Virus record (IMG/VR): IMGVR_UViG_3300049489_000477
Span: 52,507-116,506 of that record
DNA: 64,000 nt
Direction: 5' to 3' (one strand)
DNA from: a virus
Each line of letters starts with the position of its first letter. Position 1 is the first letter of the stretch. Both the position numbers and the translations under genes were made by a program. Positions 50,350 to 57,943 of this stretch are shown one piece after another. The notes under the pieces are model-generated. The model was not told the DNA's origin. It saw nothing but the letters and a program-made list of their open reading frames with translations, and made no database searches.

Positions 50350-51305
50350 TATTTGATTTCTTCAAGGTACTTTTTAAAAACAAGCAAGGTTCGCCAAAAG
50401 AACCAGCACAAGAGGATACTTTGGAAACTCCAGATGCGGTCCAATTGGTAAATATGAATGTACCGGAACAAACCAATGAACCACCAAAAGTAACACCAGC
50501 AAAAGTCATTCGGGAAAGCCAGAAGCCACCATCAGTTAAAAATATTCCACCAAGTAATTTAAAAAAAGATGCTATAATCAATAATATACCTCACAAGGAG
50601 CCTTCAATGTCGGAAATATTTTTAGTCGTTTTAGATGCAACTGGAAGAACAAACTTCAAGGCACTTACACAGAATATACAAAACTTCTACTTTGTATATG
50701 CAACCGACGAAGCAAGAGCCAAGGAAATGGTTTTGTATTCGTTCCTCCGATCCCAACGCCGCCCAGCCGATCAGTTGATAAATGAAATTCAAGCTGCTCT
50801 AAAAGCGACAAGAATGTCGGCTATTCTTCGGAACATGAATGAACAGAACAACTTCTGGACCTATGTTCCATTCGGTCGCAAGCCGGGCGCTGGTCAGCAA
50901 ATTGTAGCACCAGATCCGTCACGCATGGTTCACCACACCGATCCGAATATGCCCGATGCAACATCGGCAAGAGCATATGTTCCTGCCGCGCCCGCTAGTG
51001 GTGTCGAGGTAACACCAGATGATTTGCGTGGGGTACAATTCAGCGCCCAAGACGGTGCTGTGCTGAATAAACTCAAAGCAACGGCAAATGGCGGCAAGGT
51101 ACCAATGCCATTGACCGAAGATGCTCCACCGTTAAATCCCGAGAACGAAGAAGTCGTTCGCCAGGTCAAGGAACAAAACAATCAATTGCTTGAAGCCAAT
51201 AAGCAAATGATGGCGAAGATGGAAGCTATGATAACCGCTATGAGTCAGCCAAAGAAGCGTGGTAGAAAACCAGCCGACGAAACCCAGCCACCACAAGAAG
51301 GCTAA
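50346..51305 (+). CDS. Unknown 319-residue protein with possible internal start
   Basis: Not recognised. Residues 1-87 are polar and proline-rich. From residue 88 a folded region begins MSEIFLVVLDATGRTNFKAL. A proline-rich middle follows, then a coiled-coil helix near residues 280-300 and a basic PKKRGRKPA end. The first ATG overlaps the gene 44 stop. A second start at ATG 50607, preceded by AAGGAG and a TATAAT box at 50573, gives a 232-residue product. It lies between the two clamp-loader genes, so a replisome role is possible. Confidence 0.55.
   Translation: MIFDFFKVLFKNKQGSPKEPAQEDTLETPDAVQLVNMNVPEQTNEPPKVTPAKVIRESQKPPSVKNIPPSNLKKDAIINNIPHKEPSMSEIFLVVLDATGRTNFKALTQNIQNFYFVYATDEARAKEMVLYSFLRSQRRPADQLINEIQAALKATRMSAILRNMNEQNNFWTYVPFGRKPGAGQQIVAPDPSRMVHHTDPNMPDATSARAYVPAAPASGVEVTPDDLRGVQFSAQDGAVLNKLKATANGGKVPMPLTEDAPPLNPENEEVVRQVKEQNNQLLEANKQMMAKMEAMITAMSQPKKRGRKPADETQPPQEG
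50573..50578 (+). promoter_or_regulatory. Internal -10 box and strong internal ribosome-binding site
   Basis: TATAAT at 50573-50578 is followed by AAGGAG at 50595-50600 and ATG 50607, all in frame with the surrounding gene. Spacing from box to ATG is 28 bases. Confidence 0.45.
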
Positions 51306-51308
51306 TAC

Positions 51309-51740
51309 ATGGAAAAACGAGTTGGGTTGACTAAGAAAGAAAAACCGAAATCGACAGCGTTTTTCGATGTGTTAAAAGACATACGAACAACCAAACAAGG
51401 AAACTTGTTCGATGTTGAGGGGTCGGCTTATGAGAACGAATTCAGCCCCATGATGGCTCTTCGCTTTCTTTCCATGAATGAAGAATTGTGCCCGCTCGTA
51501 AATTCCATAAATCACATTCAAGATTCGTTTGATAAAAAACAGATATACACATTGCTTATCGAGTTGATTCCAAAGACACAATATAGCCAATTCATCAAGT
51601 CGCATAAAGAACACTTCGAATATGAAAAGGATGTTGCTGACTATTACCAATGTTCATTGAAAGACGCGAGAGAGTACATCAAACTCATGGGATCAGCCTG
51701 GGCAGAAGAGATACACAGGTCATACGGAGGCGCACAATGA
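51309..51740 (+). CDS. 62: Clamp loader small subunit gp62
   Basis: A 143-residue protein resembling gp62 of distant T4-like phages (T4: 187 residues). Family-like segments are FSPMMALRFLSMNEELCPLV near residue 45, LVNSINHIQDSFDKKQIYTL near 63 and DVADYYQCSLKDAREYIKLM near 109. One gp62 joins four gp44 subunits in the loader. Position just before regA matches T4. The stop overlaps the regA ATG. Confidence 0.8.
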   Translation: MEKRVGLTKKEKPKSTAFFDVLKDIRTTKQGNLFDVEGSAYENEFSPMMALRFLSMNEELCPLVNSINHIQDSFDKKQIYTLLIELIPKTQYSQFIKSHKEHFEYEKDVADYYQCSLKDAREYIKLMGSAWAEEIHRSYGGAQ

Positions 51741-52126
51741 CTATTGGTATAAAAGTAGAGCTTCTTACAGATTATTCCATCATTTGTGAAACACTTGAAC
51801 GCATTGGTGTTGTAAACAAGAAAGAGAAGAAAATCTATCCATCGTGTTATTGTCATAAAATGACAGATGACGCCGGAAACACAGAATATCGTATTTGTCA
51901 CTTTAAAGAAATGTTCACACTACAAGGTAAGCCGACAACTTTTAATAACCTTGATAAGTTGCGTTTAAAAACAATAGTTTATTTCTTAATAAAGTGGAAT
52001 CTTATACGAGTTGAAAAAGCCATTGATGAAATTTTAAAAGAAAAAATCGATATTGTCAAATATAGTGACAAAAAAGATTATAAAATAATTCATAAATTTA
52101 AGCATAACGAGCAACCAGAGGCTTGA
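51737..52126 (+). CDS. regA: Translational repressor RegA
   Basis: A 129-residue homologue of T4 RegA (122 residues), which binds start regions of early mRNAs. CETLERIGVVNKKEKKIYPS near residue 16 and YRICHFKEMFTLQGK near residue 52 match the T4 sequence closely. IIHKFKHNE near the end matches the T4 tract with LIHKY. I start at ATG 51737, overlapping the gene 62 stop with GGAGG upstream; a longer frame to the left lies inside gene 62. Confidence 0.93.
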   Translation: MTIGIKVELLTDYSIICETLERIGVVNKKEKKIYPSCYCHKMTDDAGNTEYRICHFKEMFTLQGKPTTFNNLDKLRLKTIVYFLIKWNLIRVEKAIDEILKEKIDIVKYSDKKDYKIIHKFKHNEQPEA

Positions 52127-52139
52127 TATTCAAAATACA

Positions 52140-52164
52140 CTCCTATAATCTCAAATTATAGGAG
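52140..52164 (+). promoter_or_regulatory. Inverted repeat combining promoter and ribosome-binding site
   Basis: CTCCTATAAT and ATTATAGGAG are perfect 10-base complements around CTCAA. The left arm contains a TATAAT box (52144-52149). The right arm contains the AGGAG of the gene at 52170. A read-through transcript can fold and hide AGGAG; a transcript started from the local box begins near 52156 and lacks the left arm. Confidence 0.65.
52144..52149 (+). promoter_or_regulatory. -10 box downstream of regA
   Basis: Plus strand CTCCTATAAT, 20 bases before ATG 52170. It lies in the left arm of the inverted repeat described at 52140-52164. No clear -35 or TGn extension. Confidence 0.4.
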
Positions 52165-52169
52165 TTCAC

Positions 52170-52481
52170 ATGCGTAAGACAAAAAATACCGACGATGTAC
52201 CAGCCGATGAGGCGACCAAGCCACAGAAGCCCAAGAAAGAGTTCGAAGTAACCATCACGATCTGGGATGACGGTGAGGTTACGAATAAACTTGTAGAGTT
52301 TATTAAAAAGGAGCGTGGCGCTCCCGAAAAGTGGCTGCGTAAGCCCGATCAGTTCAATGCCGCCATTAAGGACAAGATTTCAGAGAATCCTGTCCTCTTA
52401 CTGGAAAAGATTGCCGAAGGATTGAGTATCAATCTGTCAGCTTTCTTCGCAGCCAAGACAAAAGCCGAAGAAGGTAAGTAA
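52170..52481 (+). CDS. Unknown 103-residue protein under RBS-hairpin control
   Basis: Not recognised. A Lys/Pro-rich N-terminus is followed by KEFEVTITIWDDGEVTNKLV, a beta segment, and a helical end (LLEKIAEGLSINLSAFFAAK). Its ribosome-binding site lies in the right arm of a perfect inverted repeat. It starts 43 bases after regA and is followed four bases later by the Nudix gene. Confidence 0.55.
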   Translation: MRKTKNTDDVPADEATKPQKPKKEFEVTITIWDDGEVTNKLVEFIKKERGAPEKWLRKPDQFNAAIKDKISENPVLLLEKIAEGLSINLSAFFAAKTKAEEGK

Positions 52482-52485
52482 GCAT

Positions 52486-52899
52486 ATGCGCTACGCCCTT
52501 GGCTTTTGCTTTACCACTGATAAAAAGCATGTGGCTTTGATTCATAAAGAAAAGCCATTGTGGCAAGCCGGTTATGTAAACGGCATTGGTGGAAAAATCG
52601 AAGAGAACGAATCGCCAATTGACTGCATGCAACGAGAGTTTCGTGAAGAAACCGGTGTTGACATCAACAATTGGCGATTCTTTTGTGTGGTGAGTGGAGA
52701 ATGGGGTGAAATCCATATCTTCAAAGCATTCAACAATAAAGTTTGGAGCGCAACCACACAAGAGGAAGAAAAAGTCGAGATTATGGAGATTGATAAGCTA
52801 CCGTATAACATGATGATTCAAAATCTACGGTGGATTATCCCCTTGGCATTAGATAAAGATGATGTTGCTGGTGATATGCGAGAACGAAAAATACAATAA
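52486..52899 (+). CDS. Nudix hydrolase
   Basis: A 137-residue Nudix pyrophosphohydrolase. The Nudix box is visible from GGKIEENESPIDCMQ to REFREETGVDI near residues 33-58, with the consensus G, E and REUxEExGU residues intact. The N-terminus RYALGFCFTTDKKHVALIHK is typical of MutT-like enzymes acting on nucleotides. The substrate (oxidised dNTP, NAD-type cofactor or RNA cap) cannot be decided. It may be coupled to the preceding gene. Confidence 0.88.
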   Translation: MRYALGFCFTTDKKHVALIHKEKPLWQAGYVNGIGGKIEENESPIDCMQREFREETGVDINNWRFFCVVSGEWGEIHIFKAFNNKVWSATTQEEEKVEIMEIDKLPYNMMIQNLRWIIPLALDKDDVAGDMRERKIQ

Positions 52900-52909
52900 G
52901 GAACATACT

Positions 52910-53089
52910 ATGATGCAAAAGAATCTACTCAATGCATATGAGAAACTTGATCATTTGCGCGAGCGACTTGAATTCTCGGGTCTAAAGAAAGAGTGCGACA
53001 TTCTTGAAGAGGCGCGAGAAGAGTTGAACAGGTATCTGGCTGTTGTCGAGAAGTTCGATAGAACCGGTAAAAAGAAGTTTGACGAATGA
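52910..53089 (+). CDS. Small coiled-coil protein
   Basis: A 59-residue charged protein forming one or two helices (NAYEKLDHLRERLEFSGLKK; EEAREELNRYLAVVEKFD). AAGGAA precedes ATG 52910; a longer in-frame start lies inside the Nudix gene and lacks a ribosome-binding site. It overlaps the next gene by ATGA. Function unknown. Confidence 0.5.
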   Translation: MMQKNLLNAYEKLDHLRERLEFSGLKKECDILEEAREELNRYLAVVEKFDRTGKKKFDE

Positions 53090-53547
53090 ACTTTTCACAA
53101 GTTAAGAGAGATATCTATTACGGTTCTGAAAAGAACCATACGTTCTGGATAGTCAAGGAATCAGATAAATTCAAAGCATCTGTATGGGTACTTTTACCAG
53201 AACCATCTACAGAGCCAATACAAGAAGCTTCATTTGGATCAAAGGAAGAAGCCGAAGAATATCTCAACGGTATTTCCGCGACCATTGGCTTGAAATTGGT
53301 GAACGAAGCTAAACCTTTACCTAACATAAAGAATGCATTTGAAGAACTGCTATCTCACGCCCGCATGGAAATGATACGGGATGGTAGTGGTCGTGGCATA
53401 ATAAAAATCGATTTTCGTGTCAATATATCAGAGAATCCACTTCATAAATTCATATATGAATACAAGCATACCATAGATAATACCAATGCGGGCGTCGATG
53501 AATACAACAAGTATTTACAGCTTAAGGCAAAATACGAAGGAAAATAA
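53086..53547 (+). CDS. Unknown 153-residue protein
   Basis: Not recognised. A beta-rich first half (FWIVKESDKFKASVWVLLPE) includes FGSKEEAEEYLNGI, followed by a helical second half ending NKYLQLKAKYEGK. It is coupled to neighbours on both sides by overlapping stop and start codons and lies directly before thyA. Confidence 0.5.
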   Translation: MNFSQVKRDIYYGSEKNHTFWIVKESDKFKASVWVLLPEPSTEPIQEASFGSKEEAEEYLNGISATIGLKLVNEAKPLPNIKNAFEELLSHARMEMIRDGSGRGIIKIDFRVNISENPLHKFIYEYKHTIDNTNAGVDEYNKYLQLKAKYEGK

Positions 53548-54533
53548 TGAGCGACTTTAATGTAGTATCCGATGAAGAGTTTGCCGTTATTTTGCGGGCA
53601 AGGAAAGAAAAACAACATGAGGAATACAAATATCTCCACTTGCTCCAAGATATTATGGAGAAGGGTGTCACGAAAGGCGACCGCACTGGTACGGGGACCA
53701 AAAGCTTATTTGGCACGCAACTTTCATTTGATGTTTCAAACTCATTACCCGTGTTGACCACCAAGAAAGTTTTCTTTAAAGGAATTGTTGAAGAGTTGCT
53801 TTGGTTCATTAGGGGTGATACAGATTCAAAGTTACTTGAAGCCAAAGGTGTGAATATCTGGAAAGGAAACACTTCTAGAGAGTTTCTTGACAAAAGGGGT
53901 CTGGATTATCCAGAAGGCTTCGCCGGTCCCGTGTATGGTTTCCAATGGAGGCATTGGGGCGGTGGATACAACATCAGAGCATTAATCAATGATGGTAATA
54001 TAACATATACGCAACAAATTGGTCAAGTTACACCTAGTAGTGGTAATTACGGAGTAGATCAACTTGCGAATGTCGTTGAAACTTTAAAAAAGAACCCTAA
54101 TGACCGTAGAATGATAGTTAGCGCATGGAATGTTGCTGAATTAGATCGAGTAGCACTTCCAAGTTGCCACTTGCTTTATCAGTTTGATGTATCTGATGGA
54201 AAATTAAATTGCCAGTGGTATCAGCGCAGTTGTGATACTCTACTCGGAATTCCATTTAATATAGCATCATATGCATTATTGACTTATCTTATCGCAAAAA
54301 TAACCAATCTAAAACCAGGAACTTTGACATTTACTGGCGGCGATACGCACATCTATCTTAATCACATCGACCAGTGTAAGGAACAGATTTCAAGAACACC
54401 ATATCCGTTTCCTAAACTGAATATCAAGAAAGACATTAAGACACTTGAAGATATTGAGAACCTTCAATTTGAAGATTTTGAATTGGTAGATTACATGTAT
54501 CATCCAGCGATTAAAGCTCCGATGGCGGTATAA
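53547..54533 (+). CDS. thyA: Thymidylate synthase
   Basis: A 328-residue thymidylate synthase, converting dUMP to dTMP with methylene-tetrahydrofolate. GDRTGTGTKSLFGTQLSFD lies near residue 46; the catalytic Cys is in ALPSCHLLYQF near residue 210. QRSCDTLLGIPFNIASYALL keeps the Asn that selects dUMP, so a dCMP hydroxymethylase is unlikely. GDTHIYLNH near residue 265 is typical. The N-terminal 25 residues are an extra charged segment. The start overlaps the previous stop (TAATG). Confidence 0.95.
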   Translation: MSDFNVVSDEEFAVILRARKEKQHEEYKYLHLLQDIMEKGVTKGDRTGTGTKSLFGTQLSFDVSNSLPVLTTKKVFFKGIVEELLWFIRGDTDSKLLEAKGVNIWKGNTSREFLDKRGLDYPEGFAGPVYGFQWRHWGGGYNIRALINDGNITYTQQIGQVTPSSGNYGVDQLANVVETLKKNPNDRRMIVSAWNVAELDRVALPSCHLLYQFDVSDGKLNCQWYQRSCDTLLGIPFNIASYALLTYLIAKITNLKPGTLTFTGGDTHIYLNHIDQCKEQISRTPYPFPKLNIKKDIKTLEDIENLQFEDFELVDYMYHPAIKAPMAV

Positions 54534-54535
54534 GT

Positions 54536-54709
54536 ATGTTAATCAACCCAAACTATCTCGCTAATATTCTTTTTCATAAACTTCAAATGTTCGATGAAGG
54601 TCGAAAGATTGAAAGTTTAACGATTAAGGAAATACAAGAACTCGCTTATAACATCAACCAAGAGATTGAACACGACAATAAAAAAGGTGATGACGAGCCG
54701 CCATTTTAA
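54536..54709 (+). CDS. 57-residue protein with SSB-like acidic tip
   Basis: A small protein starting three bases after thyA (MLINPNYLANILFHKLQMFD). It is helical and ends DDEPPF. Bacterial single-stranded DNA-binding proteins end DDDIPF, the tip that docks on many repair enzymes, so this end may mimic it. No other motif is visible. Ribosome-binding site weak; coupling to thyA is likely. Confidence 0.5.
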   Translation: MLINPNYLANILFHKLQMFDEGRKIESLTIKEIQELAYNINQEIEHDNKKGDDEPPF

Positions 54710-54717
54710 GGACTTAT

Positions 54718-54897
54718 ATGAGAAACTACGAATTGCGCCTCCAACTTATCATAGCCAAAGCCCAGCTTCTTTTAAAGGAACCTGGAAGACCCTGGCATAG
54801 CGACATAAAAGCTGCGCTTGCTGAAATCGCATCGGAAGCTAAAAAAGCCTACGACGAAGTAGCCAACGATAGAGGCTGGGAAGCGGGTGACAGATGA
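54718..54897 (+). CDS. 59-residue unknown protein
   Basis: An open frame of 59 codons with AAGGA before the ATG, filling the gap after the SSB-tip gene. It is helical (LRLQLIIAKAQLLLKEPG; KAALAEIASEAKKAYDEVAN). Its TGA overlaps the next ATG. Function unknown. Confidence 0.5.
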   Translation: MRNYELRLQLIIAKAQLLLKEPGRPWHSDIKAALAEIASEAKKAYDEVANDRGWEAGDR

Positions 54898-55265
54898 GTG
54901 AAGAATTGTCACCGTGGGAAGATTATTTGAAGATGCTTGATATGTATATTCCTCAAGTAATTAGTAAAGAAAGAAAGTTAACCCATTTAGAATTTGCTAT
55001 GCCGTGGTACTCTAAAGAGTATTCACAGATGGTATATGGAACACTTGTTAATTTCCTTCAATGGAAGAAATTTTTAAATCTTGATGTACCAGAGTTTGGA
55101 AGTGAAGAACACATGGATAAAATTGATAAAGGTCTTTTGGGGGAAGATACGATAGCAGAATATACACTCAAAGACGGATTTAACATCAAGGATATACAGA
55201 CCGAAGAAATGCATAAGGATTTCAGAGGTATGTTGGATACACACTATGAAGGATGGATAAAATAA
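54894..55265 (+). CDS. Unknown 123-residue acidic protein
   Basis: Not recognised. Aromatic-rich and acidic (SPWEDYLKMLDMYIPQVISK; FAMPWYSKEYSQMVYGTLVN). No membrane segment or known motif. It is linked by ATGA overlap to the gene before and by a one-base gap to the gene after, within the accessory row that follows thyA. Confidence 0.5.
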   Translation: MSEELSPWEDYLKMLDMYIPQVISKERKLTHLEFAMPWYSKEYSQMVYGTLVNFLQWKKFLNLDVPEFGSEEHMDKIDKGLLGEDTIAEYTLKDGFNIKDIQTEEMHKDFRGMLDTHYEGWIK

Positions 55266-55266
55266 C

Positions 55267-55527
55267 ATGGCAGATAAACCAATTGAAATATTCAGAGAAT
55301 TGATATGGAGAGCCAACCCATGGCTTCATGATTGTGAACGTCATTCCATGCAAGTAGCTTGGGACAAGTATCGTGAAACTGGTGAAAGACCATCAGAATA
55401 TTACTTGCCTGGAGGAATGATTAAGAAACTGACCGCTGAACAGCGGGAGATTCTTTCAAAGCTGACTTCGGATGAAGTTTCTAAAGAAGCTAATCCACAC
55501 ACATGGTATAAAAAGGAAAACAAATGA
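55267..55527 (+). CDS. Unknown 86-residue protein
   Basis: Not recognised. It contains EIFRELIWRANPWLHDCERH and DKYRETGERPSEYYLPGGMI. One base separates it from the upstream gene, and its TGA overlaps the downstream ATG. Part of the accessory row. Confidence 0.5.
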   Translation: MADKPIEIFRELIWRANPWLHDCERHSMQVAWDKYRETGERPSEYYLPGGMIKKLTAEQREILSKLTSDEVSKEANPHTWYKKENK

Positions 55528-55721
55528 GCAAAAAAACAAAAAGTAAATCCAGTGGTCAAATTTTTACTTTAGAATTATCTAAAGATAAACTTATAGAAAT
55601 ACTCACACCGATACTTAAGAAAAATAAAGTTATTAAAGATCAAGTCATTTACGACTTTATGATTTCATTAGACACTAACCAGCGATTTCATTCTATGACA
55701 GTTGTGATGTTACCAAAGTAA
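55524..55721 (+). CDS. Unknown 65-residue basic protein
   Basis: Not recognised. A Lys/Ser-rich start (MSKKTKSKSSGQIFTLELSK) is followed by a hydrophobic helix and beta strand. It overlaps the preceding gene by ATGA and ends three bases before the next start. Confidence 0.45.
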   Translation: MSKKTKSKSSGQIFTLELSKDKLIEILTPILKKNKVIKDQVIYDFMISLDTNQRFHSMTVVMLPK

Positions 55722-55724
55722 ACG

Positions 55725-56105
55725 ATGCTCAAATCCTTCCAAACATACTTCAACGAAGCAACTGACGAGGAAATCGTACAGTTCTTTTCTGCGTTCACAG
55801 CCGAAGAGCGTAACAAAGAATTCGCTGATATGTTTGGTCTGATTAGCTGCATCTTACGAGTCAAAGACGGTGACGATTGGGTTCGTAAATATTTCGTCTA
55901 CAGAGACTTGATCGTTAAGGAAGTCGATACCAGCACCCTTGGACCGGCGCTCGATAAGATCATTGCAGCCAACGAGAAAGCCTGGAAGGAATATACTGGC
56001 GGTAAAGAACAAGCCATTGGTCGGTTTATTGGGCAACTAGCTAAAGCAACGGGTGTAACTCCACAAGACGCGAAGGTGTTTATAGAGGCGAGGAAAGCAA
56101 AATGA
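55725..56105 (+). CDS. YqeY/GatB-tail-like protein
   Basis: A 126-residue protein. The last 50 residues, NEKAWKEYTGGKEQAIGRFI then GQLAKATGVTPQDAKVFIEA, resemble the tail domain of GatB and YqeY, which contacts tRNA in amidotransferases. The first 75 residues are helical and not recognised. The full YqeY protein is about 150 residues. The similarity is a by-eye match to a short, common helical pattern, so it is tentative. It overlaps the next gene by ATGA. Confidence 0.45.
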   Translation: MLKSFQTYFNEATDEEIVQFFSAFTAEERNKEFADMFGLISCILRVKDGDDWVRKYFVYRDLIVKEVDTSTLGPALDKIIAANEKAWKEYTGGKEQAIGRFIGQLAKATGVTPQDAKVFIEARKAK

Positions 56106-56269
56106 CCATTCAAGACGATTTCAGACAATTTTCAGAAGATGAATCTCTGATTATGAAAGTTAATCAAAAGCCTGACAGATCAATTCATATAATTGATGTC
56201 GGAAACGCTTCCAAAGAGGCGGCAGAAGAAGCCATACAAAAACTACGCGAAAAATTCAAAGGAACATAA
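56102..56269 (+). CDS. 55-residue unknown protein
   Basis: A short acidic/basic open frame overlapping the preceding stop. It reads MTIQDDFRQFSEDESLIMKV, then a beta segment (SIHIIDVGN) and a helix (EAAEEAIQKLREKFKGT). Two bases separate it from the next gene. No family recognised. Confidence 0.45.
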   Translation: MTIQDDFRQFSEDESLIMKVNQKPDRSIHIIDVGNASKEAAEEAIQKLREKFKGT

Positions 56270-56270
56270 C

Positions 56271-56513
56271 ATGGCATTTAGCGGCGTAAGACACACCAAA
56301 AAGATTCTAAAAGAAGTCAATTTAGCAATCGCGGATTTACAAAAGGCAAAAGAACACCTTGAGTATTGTAATGACACAAAAGGGCTGTATTGTGATGGCA
56401 GACCCGATGAAGTCGATGCTTCAAAAGAAGAAACGGAAGGGGAAGCTCTTTCGTGTATGAGTGAAGCAGAAGCCCGTTTATCAACCATTTTGACAGAGAA
56501 CGGAATGATGTGA
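56271..56513 (+). CDS. 80-residue helical unknown protein
   Basis: It starts at ATG 56271, with AAAGGA upstream; an in-frame ATG further upstream lies inside the preceding gene. The protein is two helices (TKKILKEVNLAIADLQKAKE; GEALSCMSEAEARLSTILTE) joined by a Gly/Asp loop. Its stop overlaps the GTG of the ATP-grasp gene. Confidence 0.5.
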   Translation: MAFSGVRHTKKILKEVNLAIADLQKAKEHLEYCNDTKGLYCDGRPDEVDASKEETEGEALSCMSEAEARLSTILTENGMM

Positions 56514-57322
56514 AAGCCTTTGTTTTAGCCGATCCACAAGGACAAATACGCGATAGGGATCAACTCGACCTCTACGACGGCTATCTCGCATTGTGTTACG
56601 ACACGAAGCTCGTAACTGCATCCGACATATACTCTAATAAAGAGAAAATAACCAGAGACGATATTTTCTGTGGGCATGTGCAGCTTTGTCAATACATCTG
56701 GAAGCAGCTTAAAGTGGCTGATCCGTGCATCCCCAACTATCCAGAGGAACTTAAAGAGTATTTTGGTCGGTCGATTCGCAAGATGAAATTCTATCAATTT
56801 AGGAATCTCCTCAAAGAGAACGAAGAATTTGGAAACATATACTTCGTCAAGCCCGTCAAGAATAAGCTATTTACAGGATTCACATGTGTAACCGAACAAG
56901 AATGTCTTTCTAAAACAAACTGCTCGCCAGAAACAGATGTATATGTTTCTAGCTATGTAAACTTCGGAGCAGAATTCCGTGCCTATGTCTATAAAGGCAA
57001 GGTCGTTGATTGCTTTAGATATTGGGGTGATGATTGGAAAGTCACTATTCCACATATGAACATTGAAGAAATGGTCAGTAAACTCAATATCAATGCCGTA
57101 TTCTACAGTCTTGATGTTGGCATAGATATCGACAAGAAACAAACACTTCTTATGGAAGTCAATGATGGGTACGCTCTTGGTAACTACGGACTCGCACCAG
57201 TTGATTATGCTCGATACTCGGCTGAAAGATGGCGTGAGATAATGAAAGACCCATTGGATGTAGACCCGTCCAAATGGTCGAAAGCATGCGAGAAGATGGG
57301 TTGTGAAAGAGTAGATTTTTAA
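56510..57322 (+). CDS. ATP-grasp protein (R2K-like / DUF4343)
   Basis: A 270-residue ATP-grasp domain protein. ATP-binding strands are visible in NIYFVKPVKNKLFTGF near residue 107 and SYVNFGAEFRAYVYKGKVVD near residue 147. The metal-binding end is TLLMEVNDGYALGNYGL near residue 208, followed by YARYSAERWREIM. Enzymes of this superfamily join a carboxylate to an amine using ATP; the phage R2K-type members are of unknown specificity. It starts at GTG 56510, overlapping the previous stop. The N-terminal 100 residues may select the substrate. Confidence 0.68.
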   Translation: MKAFVLADPQGQIRDRDQLDLYDGYLALCYDTKLVTASDIYSNKEKITRDDIFCGHVQLCQYIWKQLKVADPCIPNYPEELKEYFGRSIRKMKFYQFRNLLKENEEFGNIYFVKPVKNKLFTGFTCVTEQECLSKTNCSPETDVYVSSYVNFGAEFRAYVYKGKVVDCFRYWGDDWKVTIPHMNIEEMVSKLNINAVFYSLDVGIDIDKKQTLLMEVNDGYALGNYGLAPVDYARYSAERWREIMKDPLDVDPSKWSKACEKMGCERVDF

Positions 57323-57332
57323 AGGAAATACT

Positions 57333-57626
57333 ATGAACCACCGGAAACTTCGCAAACTCGCTGAACAAGCAACACATGGACCATGGTTTAGAAGTGCAGG
57401 AAGGACAGATGAATTTGATATATGGCATTATGAAATAGGTCCAGTTGGCACAAGAGAAAATCTTCACCAATATGAAGATACTATATGTGAGTGTACGGAT
57501 GCTGAACACGATGGAGCAAGAAACGGTGCATATATCGCCGCATGCGATCCGAATACCATCATTGGTCTGTTAGATGAAATAGCGAATTTAAAAAAGAAAA
57601 TTAAGAAATTAAAAGGATCCAGATGA
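57333..57626 (+). CDS. Ead/Ea22-like protein
   Basis: A 97-residue protein with the Ead/Ea22 layout: LRKLAEQATHGPWFRS at the start, GAYIAACDPNTIIGLLDEIA near residue 67, and a Lys-rich end. These proteins occur in phage accessory regions and their role is not established. AAAGGAAAT precedes the ATG, and the stop overlaps the next ATG. Confidence 0.62.
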   Translation: MNHRKLRKLAEQATHGPWFRSAGRTDEFDIWHYEIGPVGTRENLHQYEDTICECTDAEHDGARNGAYIAACDPNTIIGLLDEIANLKKKIKKLKGSR

Positions 57627-57943
57627 TTTACTTTATTGACTTCGATGGTACGATATGCCCAGGTGGACCACCAACCGCTGCATGTGTCCGTACCATCAAA
57701 AAACTCAAAGAACATAACCACACGGTTGTCATTTATTCGTGTCGATCCAATCCAAATTGCGTGGAAGATGCTGCATTTGAAACCGCCGAAATGGTGAATT
57801 TCTTAAAAACATACGGAATTCCATTTGACCGCATAGAACCCAACAAGCCGCTATTCAACTTCATCATTGACGATCGAGCATTGGGTGTTCCATTGACTCC
57901 ACAACATGATGTTGATTGGGAACGCATAGAAAGACTCATATGA
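57623..57943 (+). CDS. HAD-superfamily hydrolase
   Basis: A 106-residue HAD phosphatase core. Motif I is FIDFDGTICPGG with the nucleophile and general acid Asp at residues 6 and 8. Motif II is VVIYSCRS near residue 37, and motif IV FIIDDRALG near residue 82. There is no cap domain, so the substrate could be a macromolecule such as a polynucleotide 3'-phosphate end. Sandwiched by ATGA overlaps with its neighbours. Confidence 0.8.
   Translation: MIYFIDFDGTICPGGPPTAACVRTIKKLKEHNHTVVIYSCRSNPNCVEDAAFETAEMVNFLKTYGIPFDRIEPNKPLFNFIIDDRALGVPLTPQHDVDWERIERLI

Noticed and set aside
53547-54533. dCMP hydroxymethylase instead of thymidylate synthase
   Set aside because: The segment PFNIASYALL keeps the Asn used for dUMP recognition; hydroxymethylases carry a different residue there.
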